From Streptomyces carminius (GTDB lineage: Bacteria > Actinomycetota > Actinomycetes > Streptomycetales > Streptomycetaceae), in NCBI RefSeq assembly GCF_002794255.1, contig NZ_PGGW01000069.1:672877-736876 (forward strand): 64,000 nt of DNA, read 5' to 3'. Below are positions 25,692 to 34,024 of this stretch, in pieces. A program made the translations under genes and the position numbers. A model generated the notes under the pieces. It saw only the letters and a list, made by a program, of their open reading frames with translations. It had not been told where the DNA came from and did not search any database. How positions within the stretch are numbered: position 1 is the stretch's first letter; each line of letters starts with the position of its first letter.

Positions 25692-27062
25692 ATGTCCAAC
25701 CCCTGCCCGTCCCCGGCCGCCGACCCCGAGACCGTCCGGCAGACACTCCGGCAGGAGCCGAAGGCGCACCGCGCCGGCACCCCGGCGGACGGCGGCGGCA
25801 GACCTCCGGCGCTCCCGGCGTCCCCGGCCGGCCCCGCCGGAAAGGCCGCCGCCCCGGCCGGCCGCGCCCGCGCCGGACTGCTGATCACCCTCATCCTCGG
25901 CAGCCTCACCGCCCTCCCCCCGCTGTCGCTGGACATGTACCTCCCGGCGCTGCCCGACATCGGCACCGCCTACGGCAGCCCGGCCGCCCAGGTGCAGCTC
26001 ACCCTCACCGCCTGCTTGCTGGGCCTGGCCGTCGGCCAGCTCGTCGTCGGCCCGATGAGCGACCGGTTCGGCCGCCGCCGCCCGCTGCTGATCGGCATGG
26101 GCGGCTACGTCCTGGCCAGCGTCGCCTGCGCGCTCGCCCCCGGCGTCCACAGCCTGACGGCCTTCCGGCTGGTCCAGGGCCTGGCCGGGGCCGCGGCCGT
26201 GGTGATCTCCCGGGCGGTGGTCCGGGACCTGTTCGACGGGCTGGCCATGGCCCGCTTCTTCTCCACCCTGATGCTGATCTCCGGCGCCGCCCCCATCCTG
26301 GCCCCGGTCCTCGGCGGCCAGATGCTGCGGTTCACCGACTGGCGCGGTGTCTTCTTCGTCCTGGCGGGCTTCGGCCTGGTCCTGACCCTGGTCACCGCCC
26401 GCAGCCTGCCGGAGACCCTGCCGCCGGACAAGCGCCACAGCGGCGGCGTCCGCAACGCCCTGCACACCATGCGCGGCCTGTTCGCCGACCGGGTCTTCAC
26501 CGGCTACCTGCTGGTCGGCAGCTTCGCCTTCGCGGCGCTGTTCGCCTACGTCTCCGCCTCGCCGTTCGTCATCCAGGAGATCTACGGCGCCTCGCCGCAG
26601 ACCTTCAGCCTGCTGTTCATGGCCAACTCCATCGGCCTGGTGGCCGCCGGCCAGGTCAACGGCAAGATCCTGGTCGGCCGGGTCTCCCTGGACCGGGTCA
26701 TCGCCTTCGGCCTGGGCCTGATCCTGCTCTGTGCCACCGCCCTGCTGCTGATGACCTCCGGCCTCTTCGGGAAGGTGGGCCTGCTCCCGGTCTCCGCGGC
26801 GCTGTTCCTGCTGATGTCCGCGATGGGACTGGTGATGCCCAACGCCAACTCCCAGGGCCTGATGCGCACCCCGCACGCCGCGGGCTCCGCCTCCGCGCTG
26901 CTGGGCACCTCGATGTTCCTCCTCGGCGCGCTGGCTCCGCCGCTGGTGGGCATCGCGGGCGAGGACACGGCCGTGCCGATGGCGGTGGTCCAGGTGGTGT
27001 GCGTGCTCGTCGCCATCACGGCCTTCGCCGTGCTGTGCCGCCCCTGGCGGACCCGGGCGTAG
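25692..27062 (+). CDS. Bcr/CflA-type MFS drug efflux transporter
   Basis: A 456-residue 12-helix MFS protein with a 60-residue Pro/Ala-rich cytoplasmic N-terminus. The family signatures are SLDMYLPALPDI in helix 1, GPMSDRFGRRRPL in loop 2-3 and RAVVRDLF. It exports drugs by proton antiport. GGAGAGG lies just before the ATG. The 120-bp upstream region is unusually AT-rich around 25605-25632, the likely promoter. A long perfect hairpin lies about 70 bp beyond its stop. Confidence 0.9.
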   Translation: MSNPCPSPAADPETVRQTLRQEPKAHRAGTPADGGGRPPALPASPAGPAGKAAAPAGRARAGLLITLILGSLTALPPLSLDMYLPALPDIGTAYGSPAAQVQLTLTACLLGLAVGQLVVGPMSDRFGRRRPLLIGMGGYVLASVACALAPGVHSLTAFRLVQGLAGAAAVVISRAVVRDLFDGLAMARFFSTLMLISGAAPILAPVLGGQMLRFTDWRGVFFVLAGFGLVLTLVTARSLPETLPPDKRHSGGVRNALHTMRGLFADRVFTGYLLVGSFAFAALFAYVSASPFVIQEIYGASPQTFSLLFMANSIGLVAAGQVNGKILVGRVSLDRVIAFGLGLILLCATALLLMTSGLFGKVGLLPVSAALFLLMSAMGLVMPNANSQGLMRTPHAAGSASALLGTSMFLLGALAPPLVGIAGEDTAVPMAVVQVVCVLVAITAFAVLCRPWRTRA

Positions 27063-27083
27063 GCCCGGGCCGTACGGGGGCAA

Positions 27084-27138
27084 CGGGGCCATCGGTGAGC
27101 GGGGCCACCGGTGAGCGGGGCCACCGGTGAGCGGGGCC
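27084..27138. repeat. 16-bp tandem repeat, 3.4 copies
   Basis: The unit CGGGGCCACCGGTGAG occurs at 27084 (one mismatch), 27100 and 27116, with a partial fourth copy running into the terminator hairpin. Non-coding, between the MFS gene and DUF1963 gene. Confidence 0.85.
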
Positions 27139-27180
27139 GGGGTGTGGACGGGCCGACGCCGGCCCGTCCACACCCCGGCC
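27135..27180 (+). terminator. perfect 20-bp hairpin after the MFS gene
   Basis: Bases 27135-27154 are the exact reverse complement of 27161-27180, with a 6-nt loop. There is no U-tract, as usual in Streptomyces. It separates the MFS gene from the DUF1963 gene. Confidence 0.82.
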
Positions 27181-27202
27181 CCGCCGTGTCGGACCCTCCT
27201 TC

Positions 27203-27208
27203 TAAGGT
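27203..27208 (+). promoter_or_regulatory. -10 box giving a probable leaderless DUF1963 mRNA
   Basis: TAAGGT lies exactly 6 nt before the ATG at 27215 and no ribosome-binding site is present, the standard layout for leaderless actinobacterial genes. Confidence 0.5.
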
Positions 27209-27214
27209 CTGCCC

Positions 27215-28075
27215 ATGACCCCTGAACTGCGAGACCGGCTGCGCCCGTTCCGTACCGAGGCGATCGCGCGGGGCATCCCCGCCGACGACGTGGAGCGATG
27301 GCTGGACACCGCCCGTCCCTGCGCGATGCTGACGCGGGACGGGGACGGCCCGGTCGTGGGCCGGTTCGGCGGCCCGCTCCTGCTGCCGGCCGACGTCCCG
27401 GACCCCGCCCACCCGTTCGTGGCCTCCATCGACCTCGCGGCCCTGCCCGCCGGCGCGACGGACCTGCCCCTGCCCCCCGAAGGCCACCTGCTGCTCTTCG
27501 CCTTCCCCGAGACCGCCGGCCACTGCGAGACCATGGGCAGCGTGGTGTACGTCCCCGCCGGCACGGCCGTGGCGGAAAGGGACAGGCACGCCTGGAACTC
27601 CTCGGGCACCGACGGCTGCGAGAGGATGTTCAGCGGGTTCCCGCAGGGGCCGCTGCGGGCGAGGGCCGATGTGTCGCTGCCCTGCCACTGCCTGGTCGAC
27701 CTCCCGCGGGAGCCGTGGGCCGAACCGCTTCCCGGGCATCCCCGCGCCGAGGAACTCGTGGAGGTCTGGGAGAGCACCCGTGACGACATAGCCCCCGACG
27801 GGCCGCTGCAGATCGGGGGATACGCCTCGGAGGAGATCACCGAAATCGATCCGGTCGACGCCGCCCTGTTCCATGTCCTGGAAGCGGTGAAGGAGGGCGA
27901 GTGGGGCGGGCCGGTTTCGGACGACGTCTCGGACTGGGTGCTCCTGGCCGACTGGCACGCCGGTATGGACGTGCGGGGCCGGGAGGGCGCCACCGCCCAC
28001 TGGGTGATCCAGCGCGAGGACCTGGCCGCGCGGCGCTTCGACCGGGCGTTCACCCATGTCTTCTGGAACCCCTGA
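27215..28075 (+). CDS. DUF1963 (YwqG-like) protein
   Basis: A 286-residue protein with VGRFGGPLLLPADVPDPAHP, FVASIDLAALPAG and GHLLLFAF, the hallmark order of YwqG/DUF1963 proteins (GG-x-P-LP then a hydrophobic strand), plus a late LQIGGYASEE segment. Biochemical function is unknown. The family is reported among immunity proteins of polymorphic toxin systems, and here it heads a run of small orphan genes. Probably leaderless. Confidence 0.8.
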   Translation: MTPELRDRLRPFRTEAIARGIPADDVERWLDTARPCAMLTRDGDGPVVGRFGGPLLLPADVPDPAHPFVASIDLAALPAGATDLPLPPEGHLLLFAFPETAGHCETMGSVVYVPAGTAVAERDRHAWNSSGTDGCERMFSGFPQGPLRARADVSLPCHCLVDLPREPWAEPLPGHPRAEELVEVWESTRDDIAPDGPLQIGGYASEEITEIDPVDAALFHVLEAVKEGEWGGPVSDDVSDWVLLADWHAGMDVRGREGATAHWVIQREDLAARRFDRAFTHVFWNP

Positions 28076-28236
28076 TTCGTCCGCACCCGGACCGGCCGAC
28101 CGGCCGACCGGCCGGCTCCGTCTCCGTCTTCGCCGAGTGGGTCCGTACCGGGTGTCCTCCCTCCCGCATGGAACTCCGCGCGAGAGGACACCCGGTATGG
28201 AGAGGCACATACCCGGACAGGGGAGGCGAATCGGCG

Positions 28237-28725
28237 ATGACTGCTCAGACGTGGTCGGAGTTCCCACAGGTCGGCGAACCGCCCCCGGCCGGGGGCGGCG
28301 TGTACGAGAGCCCGCGGGGGCAGCGGTACATCGAGCTCCCGGAGACCGGCCGGGGCGCCCTGCTGGCCTGGGTCGCGGGCCCGCGCCGGGTGGTGCGCAG
28401 TCCCGCCGGACTGGCGGACAAACCCCCCGTGGTCACCGCCGTCACCACCGGGGAGGGGGAGACCGAGCACAGCGAGTCCCCCCGCACCGTCGTCGACCAG
28501 GAGGAGATCGACGCCGCCGTCGACGAGTACCTGACCGAGGCGGACCTCCCGCCCCGCCCCCGCGGCTGGCGCTGGTTCCTGGCCCTGCCGCCCTCCTGCT
28601 CCGGCCCCGAGGACTTCCACCGCTCCGTCGCCGCCCTGCTGGGGGACGAGCCCGCCGACCTGCGTCCCGCCGACCTCCGCAAGGCGCTGGAGAACGACGG
28701 CGGCGAGCTTCTGGCCCCGGCCTGA
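28237..28725 (+). CDS. hypothetical acidic protein
   Basis: A 162-residue acidic, Pro-rich soluble protein with VVDQEEIDAAVDEYLTEADL and a Trp-rich RGWRWFLALPPS stretch. The ATG at 28237 has GGGGAGG upstream. The family is not recognised. It is in a same-strand run of five small genes (27.2-30.6 kb) with no regulator among them. Confidence 0.6.
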   Translation: MTAQTWSEFPQVGEPPPAGGGVYESPRGQRYIELPETGRGALLAWVAGPRRVVRSPAGLADKPPVVTAVTTGEGETEHSESPRTVVDQEEIDAAVDEYLTEADLPPRPRGWRWFLALPPSCSGPEDFHRSVAALLGDEPADLRPADLRKALENDGGELLAPA

Positions 28726-28787
28726 GCCCGCCCGGCCGCCCACCGGGCCGTTCCGCGGGAACCGGGTCCGGAGGAAGATGTACCCTG

Positions 28788-29324
28788 ATGCCGCTCATCA
28801 CCGAATACAGCGTCAAGGCCCGCCCGGACCGCCGGGTCGTGGAGGTGTACGACGAGGACGCCCACCTCGGTGACGGCGACGCACTGGACGCGGCAGAGAC
28901 CCAGGTGGTGGCCGGCAACGGCTATCACCTGTACCTGCTCAGCCTGCAGCCCGACATCGAGGTCGAGGTGGCCATCCGCATCTGGGACGGTCCGCGGGAG
29001 CCGCCGCCCGAGGCGGAGGGCGACGCTCCGGTGTCGCTGGAGTCGGAGACCGGCACCCTGGTGGTCGGCCAGTTCACCTTCGGACCGGCCGGCGAGATGT
29101 CCCTGCCCCGGCCCGGGGTGTACGAGGGCTGCGCCTGGTGGACCGGGCGGCAGGCCACCGCCGACTACTACGACGAGTGCATCAGGCGGGGCGTCGACGA
29201 GAACTGGGACGCCGATCGCATCGGGCGGTCCTGGCGGGAGTGCCCGGTCCAGGAGCGGTATGTGCTCGACCTGTGGTACGTCCGTGAGCCCGAGCCCGTG
29301 GAGGACGCGGACCTGTGGGCCTGA
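28788..29324 (+). CDS. orphan protein, tandem paralogue copy 1
   Basis: A 178-residue protein beginning MPLITEYSVKARPDRRVVEV, with a beta-rich centre (DIEVEVAIRIWDGP, ESETGTLVV) and the end YVLDLWYVREPEP. It is about three-quarters identical to the protein at 30100-30636, and the last 25 residues are identical. The fold looks like a small beta-sandwich. GAGGAAG lies before the ATG. Function unknown. Confidence 0.68.
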   Translation: MPLITEYSVKARPDRRVVEVYDEDAHLGDGDALDAAETQVVAGNGYHLYLLSLQPDIEVEVAIRIWDGPREPPPEAEGDAPVSLESETGTLVVGQFTFGPAGEMSLPRPGVYEGCAWWTGRQATADYYDECIRRGVDENWDADRIGRSWRECPVQERYVLDLWYVREPEPVEDADLWA

Positions 29325-29369
29325 CCTCGCCCGGCCCGCCCCGCTGAACCGGCAGGAGAAACCAAGCCC

Positions 29370-29834
29370 ATGCCCTCCGAAGACGGTCCCCTCGCCGCCG
29401 TGACGGCGAGCCCGCGTGTCGAATACAGGCAGTTCGCCCTGTGCGACGTGAACGAGGCCGGTGCCGACGGGGGGCTGCGCCCCGGCCGCATCGTCCACCC
29501 CGGGCCTCATGGTGTGACGCTCACCTGCGGCGGTAACGACTTCTACCCCGAGGTGCGCGTCGAGCTCTGGGCGGGTGCGCCGCCGGGGGAGGACGCCGGG
29601 GACTGGGATGCGGTGGAGACGGCCGCTTTCACCTCCCCGCACGGCCGCGTCGGGGTGCGTTCCTGGGACGGGGGCATGGCGAGCCCCGAACTCGACCTCG
29701 GCGCCCCGGGCACCTACCGCCTCCGCGCGTACTGCCGGGGCCGGGCGGCGGCCGCCACCCGGGTGGGCCGGGAACTGTACTACCGGGGCGTGGAGGAGTG
29801 GCTTCTGCGGCTGTGGCCCGTCGGCGCCGAGTAG
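29370..29834 (+). CDS. orphan protein between the tandem paralogues
   Basis: A 154-residue protein with YRQFALCDVNEAG, PEVRVELWAGAPPG, TYRLRAYCRGRAA and the end EEWLLRLWPVGAE. The order of strands and the terminal LRLW segment resemble its two neighbours (EVEVxxRxWDGP...YVLDLWYV), so it may be a distant member of the same family. A loose similarity to ComJ-type nuclease inhibitors was considered but not established. The following 265 bp (29835-30099) hold no gene I can support. Confidence 0.6.
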   Translation: MPSEDGPLAAVTASPRVEYRQFALCDVNEAGADGGLRPGRIVHPGPHGVTLTCGGNDFYPEVRVELWAGAPPGEDAGDWDAVETAAFTSPHGRVGVRSWDGGMASPELDLGAPGTYRLRAYCRGRAAAATRVGRELYYRGVEEWLLRLWPVGAE

Positions 29835-30099
29835 CGCCGCGCGACCTCCGCGGCCCGGCGACCACCGGGTGCCTGCGGCCCGACGTGCGGGTGCTCGGCT
29901 TCACCTACGACGGCTCCCGCCGGACGGGCCACGCCGTCCACCTCGCCCACATCGGAAGGGGCGGGGAAGGCGGCCACCGGCGTGCCCGGGCCACGGTCGC
30001 CACGGATCCGGATGTGGACACGGCCAGCACCGTGCCGCATGCTCGGCAACGACCCGTTGCAGGCAAGGCCGTTCCCCGACTTCCGAGGAAACCCCTCCC

Positions 30100-30636
30100 A
30101 TGGCGCTGATCACCGAGTACGGCACCAGGACTCGTCCCGACCGCCGGATCGTGGAGGTGTACGACGAGGACGCCTACCTCGGTGATGACGAAGCGCTCGG
30201 GGAGTCGCGGACCCGGGTGGTGGCCGGCAACGGCTACCACCTCTATCTCCACAGTCTGCAGTCCGAGATCGAGGTGGAGGTGACTGTCCGGGTCTGGGAC
30301 GGTCCACGGGAACCGTCGTGGGAGGCGGAGGGCGACGCTCCGGTGTCGCTGGAGTCGGAGACCGGCACCCTGGTGGTCAGGGCGTTCACGGGCGGGCCGG
30401 TCGGCGACATGTCCCTGCCCCGGCCCGGGGTGTACGAGGGCCGCGCATGGTGGGCCGGGCGCCAGGCCACCGCCGACCACCTCGTGGAATGCGACCGCCG
30501 CCGCGACGCGGAGGGATGGGGGTTCGAACGCCTCCGAAGGGCCTGGCGGGAGTGCCCGGTCCAGGAGCGGTACGTGCTCGACCTGTGGTACGTCCGCGAG
30601 CCCGAACCCGTGGAGGACGCGGACCTGTGGGCCTGA
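30100..30636 (+). CDS. orphan protein, tandem paralogue copy 2
   Basis: A 178-residue paralogue of the 28788-29324 product, same length. It differs mostly at residues 10-50 and 120-145, while the LPRPGVYEG and C-terminal blocks are identical. The pattern indicates a tandem duplication followed by divergence of selected surfaces. The gene is followed by a strong hairpin, ending the cluster. Confidence 0.68.
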   Translation: MALITEYGTRTRPDRRIVEVYDEDAYLGDDEALGESRTRVVAGNGYHLYLHSLQSEIEVEVTVRVWDGPREPSWEAEGDAPVSLESETGTLVVRAFTGGPVGDMSLPRPGVYEGRAWWAGRQATADHLVECDRRRDAEGWGFERLRRAWRECPVQERYVLDLWYVREPEPVEDADLWA

Positions 30637-30660
30637 GCCCGCCCGGCCCCGCCGCTCGCC

Positions 30661-30693
30661 TCCCGGCCCCGGCAGCACCTGCCGGGGCCGGGA
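30661..30693. terminator. 15-bp perfect hairpin ending the orphan cluster
   Basis: TCCCGGCCCCGGCAG pairs with CTGCCGGGGCCGGGA around a 3-nt loop, between convergent genes (30636 and 30704), so it can serve both. Confidence 0.8.
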
Positions 30694-30703
30694 CGCGGCG
30701 CGA

Positions 30704-31765
30704 TCAGGACCGCTCGGGGGCCGGACCGCGCCGGGCGGGACGCAGCCGGTACACGACGACCGCGATGACGGCGAGCAGCACGGCCAGCCCGGTCCACACC
30801 TGCCACCGCTCGACGTTCAGCCCGGCACCGGTGACGCCGGGGGTACGGCCGCCGTCCCGGCCGGTGGCGGCGACCGCGAGCAGGACGACGACGCCGGCCG
30901 CGACGGCGACCCGGCCCGCCAGCCGGGACACCGTGGACAGCGCGCCGGACCGCCGCGCGGCATCGCGCACCCGCAGGCGCTCACCGGGGCGTGCGGGGGC
31001 CAGCAGCCGCGCCAGCAGCAGGGCGGCGACAGGCACTTGGAGGAGCCACACCGTGGTGCGGAAGGCGCCGTCGTACCAGACGTTCGTGCCGTACAGCAGC
31101 GTGTGCCACACGCTCAGCACGTAGACCACGACCACGAACCGGTGCAGCGCCCGCCACAGCCGGGCGCCGGTGGCCCGGCGCAGGTAGTACGCAAGGCCGA
31201 GCGGAACGGCCAGGTAGAGGGCGAGCAGCCCGAGCAGGATGGCTGTGCGTCCCGTGCCCGAGGAGTAGACGCCGGGCACAAAGACCTCGGCGAAGGCGGT
31301 GGACAGCCGCCCCGCCCAGCCCTTTCCGTCCTCGTTCGCGCGTACCAGCTCCGCGAAGAACATCGCCGCGTGCGCGGTCATCAGGCCGATGGTGGTCAGA
31401 CTGGTGGTGCGGTGCCACCGCTCGATCCGCACCGCGGACACCCTCAGCCACCCCGGGCGGGCGCTGGAGCGGGCCAGGCCGAGGACGACGGTGATCCACG
31501 CCCACAGCAGGCCTGACCAGCCGAACGCCTGGCACAGCCAGTACATCCAGTACTGGTCGGCGTCGGCCAGATAGGGCATCACCTGGAGCGTCATGGAGGT
31601 ACCGGACTCCACCCGCGCGTACAGCCAGGCGAAGAGGCCCGCCGTGATCACCAGCGCGGCGGTGGCGTCGGGCACCGCCGCCCGCAGATCCGCCCGCAGC
31701 GCGGGCCAGTCGAACCGGCTCCGGCGGGCTGCCGCCGGAAGAGTGGAGTGGGGGGCTTCAGCCAT
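30704..31765 (-). CDS. ferric-reductase-like heme membrane protein
   Basis: A 353-residue protein with about seven membrane helices. Paired His residues on helices (RWHRTTSLTTIGLMTAHAAM and RALHRFVVVVYVLSVWHTLL) match the bis-heme core of the ferric reductase-like transmembrane domain (YedZ/NOX-like). There is no FAD/NAD domain, so it needs a partner. An extra C-terminal region with two further helices is present. Convergent with the orphan cluster. Confidence 0.82.
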   Translation of the reverse strand: MAEAPHSTLPAAARRSRFDWPALRADLRAAVPDATAALVITAGLFAWLYARVESGTSMTLQVMPYLADADQYWMYWLCQAFGWSGLLWAWITVVLGLARSSARPGWLRVSAVRIERWHRTTSLTTIGLMTAHAAMFFAELVRANEDGKGWAGRLSTAFAEVFVPGVYSSGTGRTAILLGLLALYLAVPLGLAYYLRRATGARLWRALHRFVVVVYVLSVWHTLLYGTNVWYDGAFRTTVWLLQVPVAALLLARLLAPARPGERLRVRDAARRSGALSTVSRLAGRVAVAAGVVVLLAVAATGRDGGRTPGVTGAGLNVERWQVWTGLAVLLAVIAVVVYRLRPARRGPAPERS

Positions 31766-32052
31766 CGTGCGGCACTGCTTTCTGCTCGTGGGGGGTGCGG
31801 GGTTCTCCCGCGCGGTGGAGAGGCGGAGAAGGTGCTGCCGGCCGGTCCCGGACCGGGTGCCCGTACGGACAGGGCACTCTGACCCGGGATCACGGCCCGG
31901 AGGGTAACCGGAACGGACGGCACCGGAAAGACGGCGGGAAGGAACACCGGGACGGTGACGGGGGCCCGGACGGCCGGGGGCCCGGTGTCAGTGGGTCGCA
32001 CTAGCGTCTCCTCCCAGGACCCCGCACACCGAGCCCTCCGAAGGAGCCTGGC

Positions 32053-32505
32053 ATGGGCAGCACCGAGAGCAGCGCGCACGAGGGATTCACGGCCGAGGAG
32101 CGGGCCGCGATGAAGGAGCGCGCCCAGGAGGTGAAGAAGGCCGGGCGCCGTACCTCGCGCGCGGAGAAGGCGGCGCAGGCGGAGCGGGACGTGCTCGAGA
32201 AGATCGCCGGGATGCCGGAATCGGACCGGGCCATGGCCGAGCGCGTCCATGCCGCCGTCACCGCCGCCGCCCCGTCCCTCGCCCCGAAGCTCTGGTACGG
32301 GATGCCCGCCTACGCGCTGGACGGCAAGGTCGTCTGCTTCTTCCAGGCGGCGGAGAAGTTCAGGACGCGCTACGCGACGCTCGGGTTCAGCGATCTGGCG
32401 AGGCTGGACGAGGGCACGATGTGGCCGAGTGCCTTCGCCCTGACCGAGGTGACGCCCGAGGCGGAGGCGCGGATCGCCGAGCTCGTGAAGCGGGCGGTGG
32501 GCTGA
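32053..32505 (+). CDS. DUF1801 (YdhG-like) protein
   Basis: A 150-residue protein. A charged helical N-terminus is followed by the DUF1801 core: HAAVTAAAPSLAPKLWYGMP, YALDGKVVCFFQAAEKF and RYATLGFS, ending in RIAELVKRAVG. Function unknown, possibly iron-transport related by family name only. AAGGAG lies before the ATG and a TAGCGT -10 at about 32001. Confidence 0.82.
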   Translation: MGSTESSAHEGFTAEERAAMKERAQEVKKAGRRTSRAEKAAQAERDVLEKIAGMPESDRAMAERVHAAVTAAAPSLAPKLWYGMPAYALDGKVVCFFQAAEKFRTRYATLGFSDLARLDEGTMWPSAFALTEVTPEAEARIAELVKRAVG

Positions 32506-32690
32506 GGCGCCTCGGCGGACGGGCCGGGCCCACGCCCCGCCGGGGCGGCCCGTCCATCCGGTGCCCACTGCCTCCGACGGGCACCGGACGCGACGGTGCC
32601 GCCCGGGACGGTGCCCTTTCGGGTCTCCCGCTCCCGCCCGTCCTCCGGTAGACCTCTTTCGAGGAGGTCCGAGGGGAGGGGAGCGCCGCC

Positions 32691-33710
32691 GTGCACGCGA
32701 GTGAACTGTCGGAACACGACCACCCCGGTACCCGTACGCCCGCGCACCGGCCCGAGCGGACCGCCGCGCCCGGCCCGGACCGGGCGGCCCCGGCGGCCCC
32801 CGGCCACTCGGGTCATCTCGCTAGCCCGGCCGACGTGCTGCGGCTCCAGCGCGCCGCCGGCAACGCGGCCGTGGTCCGGACGCTGGAAGTCCAGCGGCAC
32901 GCCCACCGCGCCGGCCACGGGCCCGGCCCGTCCGTGCAACGGGTCGAGGACGACGACCAGCCCCGCCGCACCCTGGCGAACGACCAGCGGCAGTTCGGGC
33001 CCGGCCAGCTCAAGCCGCCGGCGAAGGAGGACCAGGAGAACCTGGAAAAGGTCTTCCCCAAGGACAAGAAAGGCAACTTCAAGCAGTTCCCCGACCCGAC
33101 CTCGTTCGCCTCCTCCCTCATAGGACCGCTCACCCAGCGGCTCAACAAGCTCGATCCCAAGGGCCCGATGGCCAGTTCCGGCGGTGCCGCGGACTGGGTG
33201 AAGGCGATCAACCCCCGCCGGGACGAGGAGGGGGAGGCGTACCGCCGCAACTGCATCGACGCGGTACGCAGCTTCCTGGCCTCCTGGTCCGGCAACCCCA
33301 CCGTGGCGGCCGGGGTCCATGACGCGGTGGGCGCCAACCCGGCCAACCCGAAGGGAATCGAGCTGGGCGGCACCGACCGGACGAAGGAGTGGCTGGACAC
33401 CGAGTGGCGGACCACGGAGGCGGGGCCGGAAGACCAGGTCCAGCGCGTGTGGCAGGTGGTGGCGGCCCGGCTGAAGAGCGCGGGGCACGGTGCGGCGAGC
33501 ATCGTGGTCTTCAGACGGACGGAGACGGACCGCGTCCACGCCGTCTGCGGCGTCAACCACAAGGACGACGTGGTGTGGGTCGACCCGCAGATGGGCCGGG
33601 TCAGCGGGATACCGATGTACGAGGGCGACCTCTTCATGACGATCACGCTCGACGCCCAGTTCGATCCGGTCGACGCACCGGCGCCCGCCCCCACGGCGCT
33701 GACCGGCTGA
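32691..33710 (+). CDS. putative contractile-injection-system effector with papain-like glutamine deamidase (Tox-PL) domain
   Basis: A 339-residue protein. Residues 45-69 contain LRLQRAAGNAAVVR, the N-terminal motif shared by many actinobacterial eCIS cargo proteins, inside a disordered Pro/His-rich leader. The C-terminal domain (about 165-330) has the papain-fold deamidase pattern: NC with Cys188, RVHAV with His283 and WVDPQMG with Asp298, with SIVVFRR before the His. Toxin glutamine deamidases modify host proteins. There is no signal peptide, as expected for injected cargo. It starts at a GTG after GAGGGGAGG. No eCIS structural genes or immunity gene are obvious nearby. Confidence 0.72.
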   Translation: MHASELSEHDHPGTRTPAHRPERTAAPGPDRAAPAAPGHSGHLASPADVLRLQRAAGNAAVVRTLEVQRHAHRAGHGPGPSVQRVEDDDQPRRTLANDQRQFGPGQLKPPAKEDQENLEKVFPKDKKGNFKQFPDPTSFASSLIGPLTQRLNKLDPKGPMASSGGAADWVKAINPRRDEEGEAYRRNCIDAVRSFLASWSGNPTVAAGVHDAVGANPANPKGIELGGTDRTKEWLDTEWRTTEAGPEDQVQRVWQVVAARLKSAGHGAASIVVFRRTETDRVHAVCGVNHKDDVVWVDPQMGRVSGIPMYEGDLFMTITLDAQFDPVDAPAPAPTALTG

Positions 33711-33740
33711 GCCCTCCGGGCCGCGCCGCCCACCGGGTTC

Positions 33741-33790
33741 CGCGTGTGTGCCCCGGTGACCGGTCGCCCGGTCACCGGGGCACACACGCG
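33741..33790. terminator. 23-bp perfect hairpin between convergent genes
   Basis: Bases 33741-33763 are the exact reverse complement of 33768-33790, with a 4-nt TCGC loop. It lies between the deamidase gene and the DUF397 gene and should end transcription from both sides. Confidence 0.88.
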
Positions 33791-33820
33791 AGGTGGGCCG
33801 TACGCGTACGGCCCGGCCGC

Positions 33821-34024
33821 TCAGCGCAGGTGGTCGAGGAACGCGCCCCACGCCTCCGCCCCGAAGCCGAGCACCGGGCCGGCGGGGCGCTTGCTGTCGC
33901 GTACGGGGACGGCGCCGGGGAGGTTGGTCGCCACCTCGACGCACTCGTTGTTGCCGCCGCTGTAGCTGCTGGTGCGCCATATCGCGTCCGGCAGGTCCGG
34001 CGTGCTGCGGTGTGCTGCCCTCAT
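33821..34024 (-). CDS. DUF397 protein
   Basis: A 67-residue DUF397 protein with the signature WRTSSYSGGNNECVEVATNL, VPVRDSKRPAGP and the terminal WGAFLDHLR. Such proteins are partners, probably modulators, of XRE-DUF5753 regulators (the WhiJ/AbaA-type systems of Streptomyces). Its ATG overlaps the stop of the upstream XRE gene by 4 bp. Confidence 0.92.
   Translation of the reverse strand: MRAAHRSTPDLPDAIWRTSSYSGGNNECVEVATNLPGAVPVRDSKRPAGPVLGFGAEAWGAFLDHLR

Noticed and set aside
27084..27138. CRISPR array
   Set aside because: Three short 16-bp direct repeats without spacers; a simple tandem repeat. No cas genes in the window.
29370..29834. ComJ-type nuclease inhibitor
   Set aside because: Strand order is loosely similar but no diagnostic motif is present; left as orphan.
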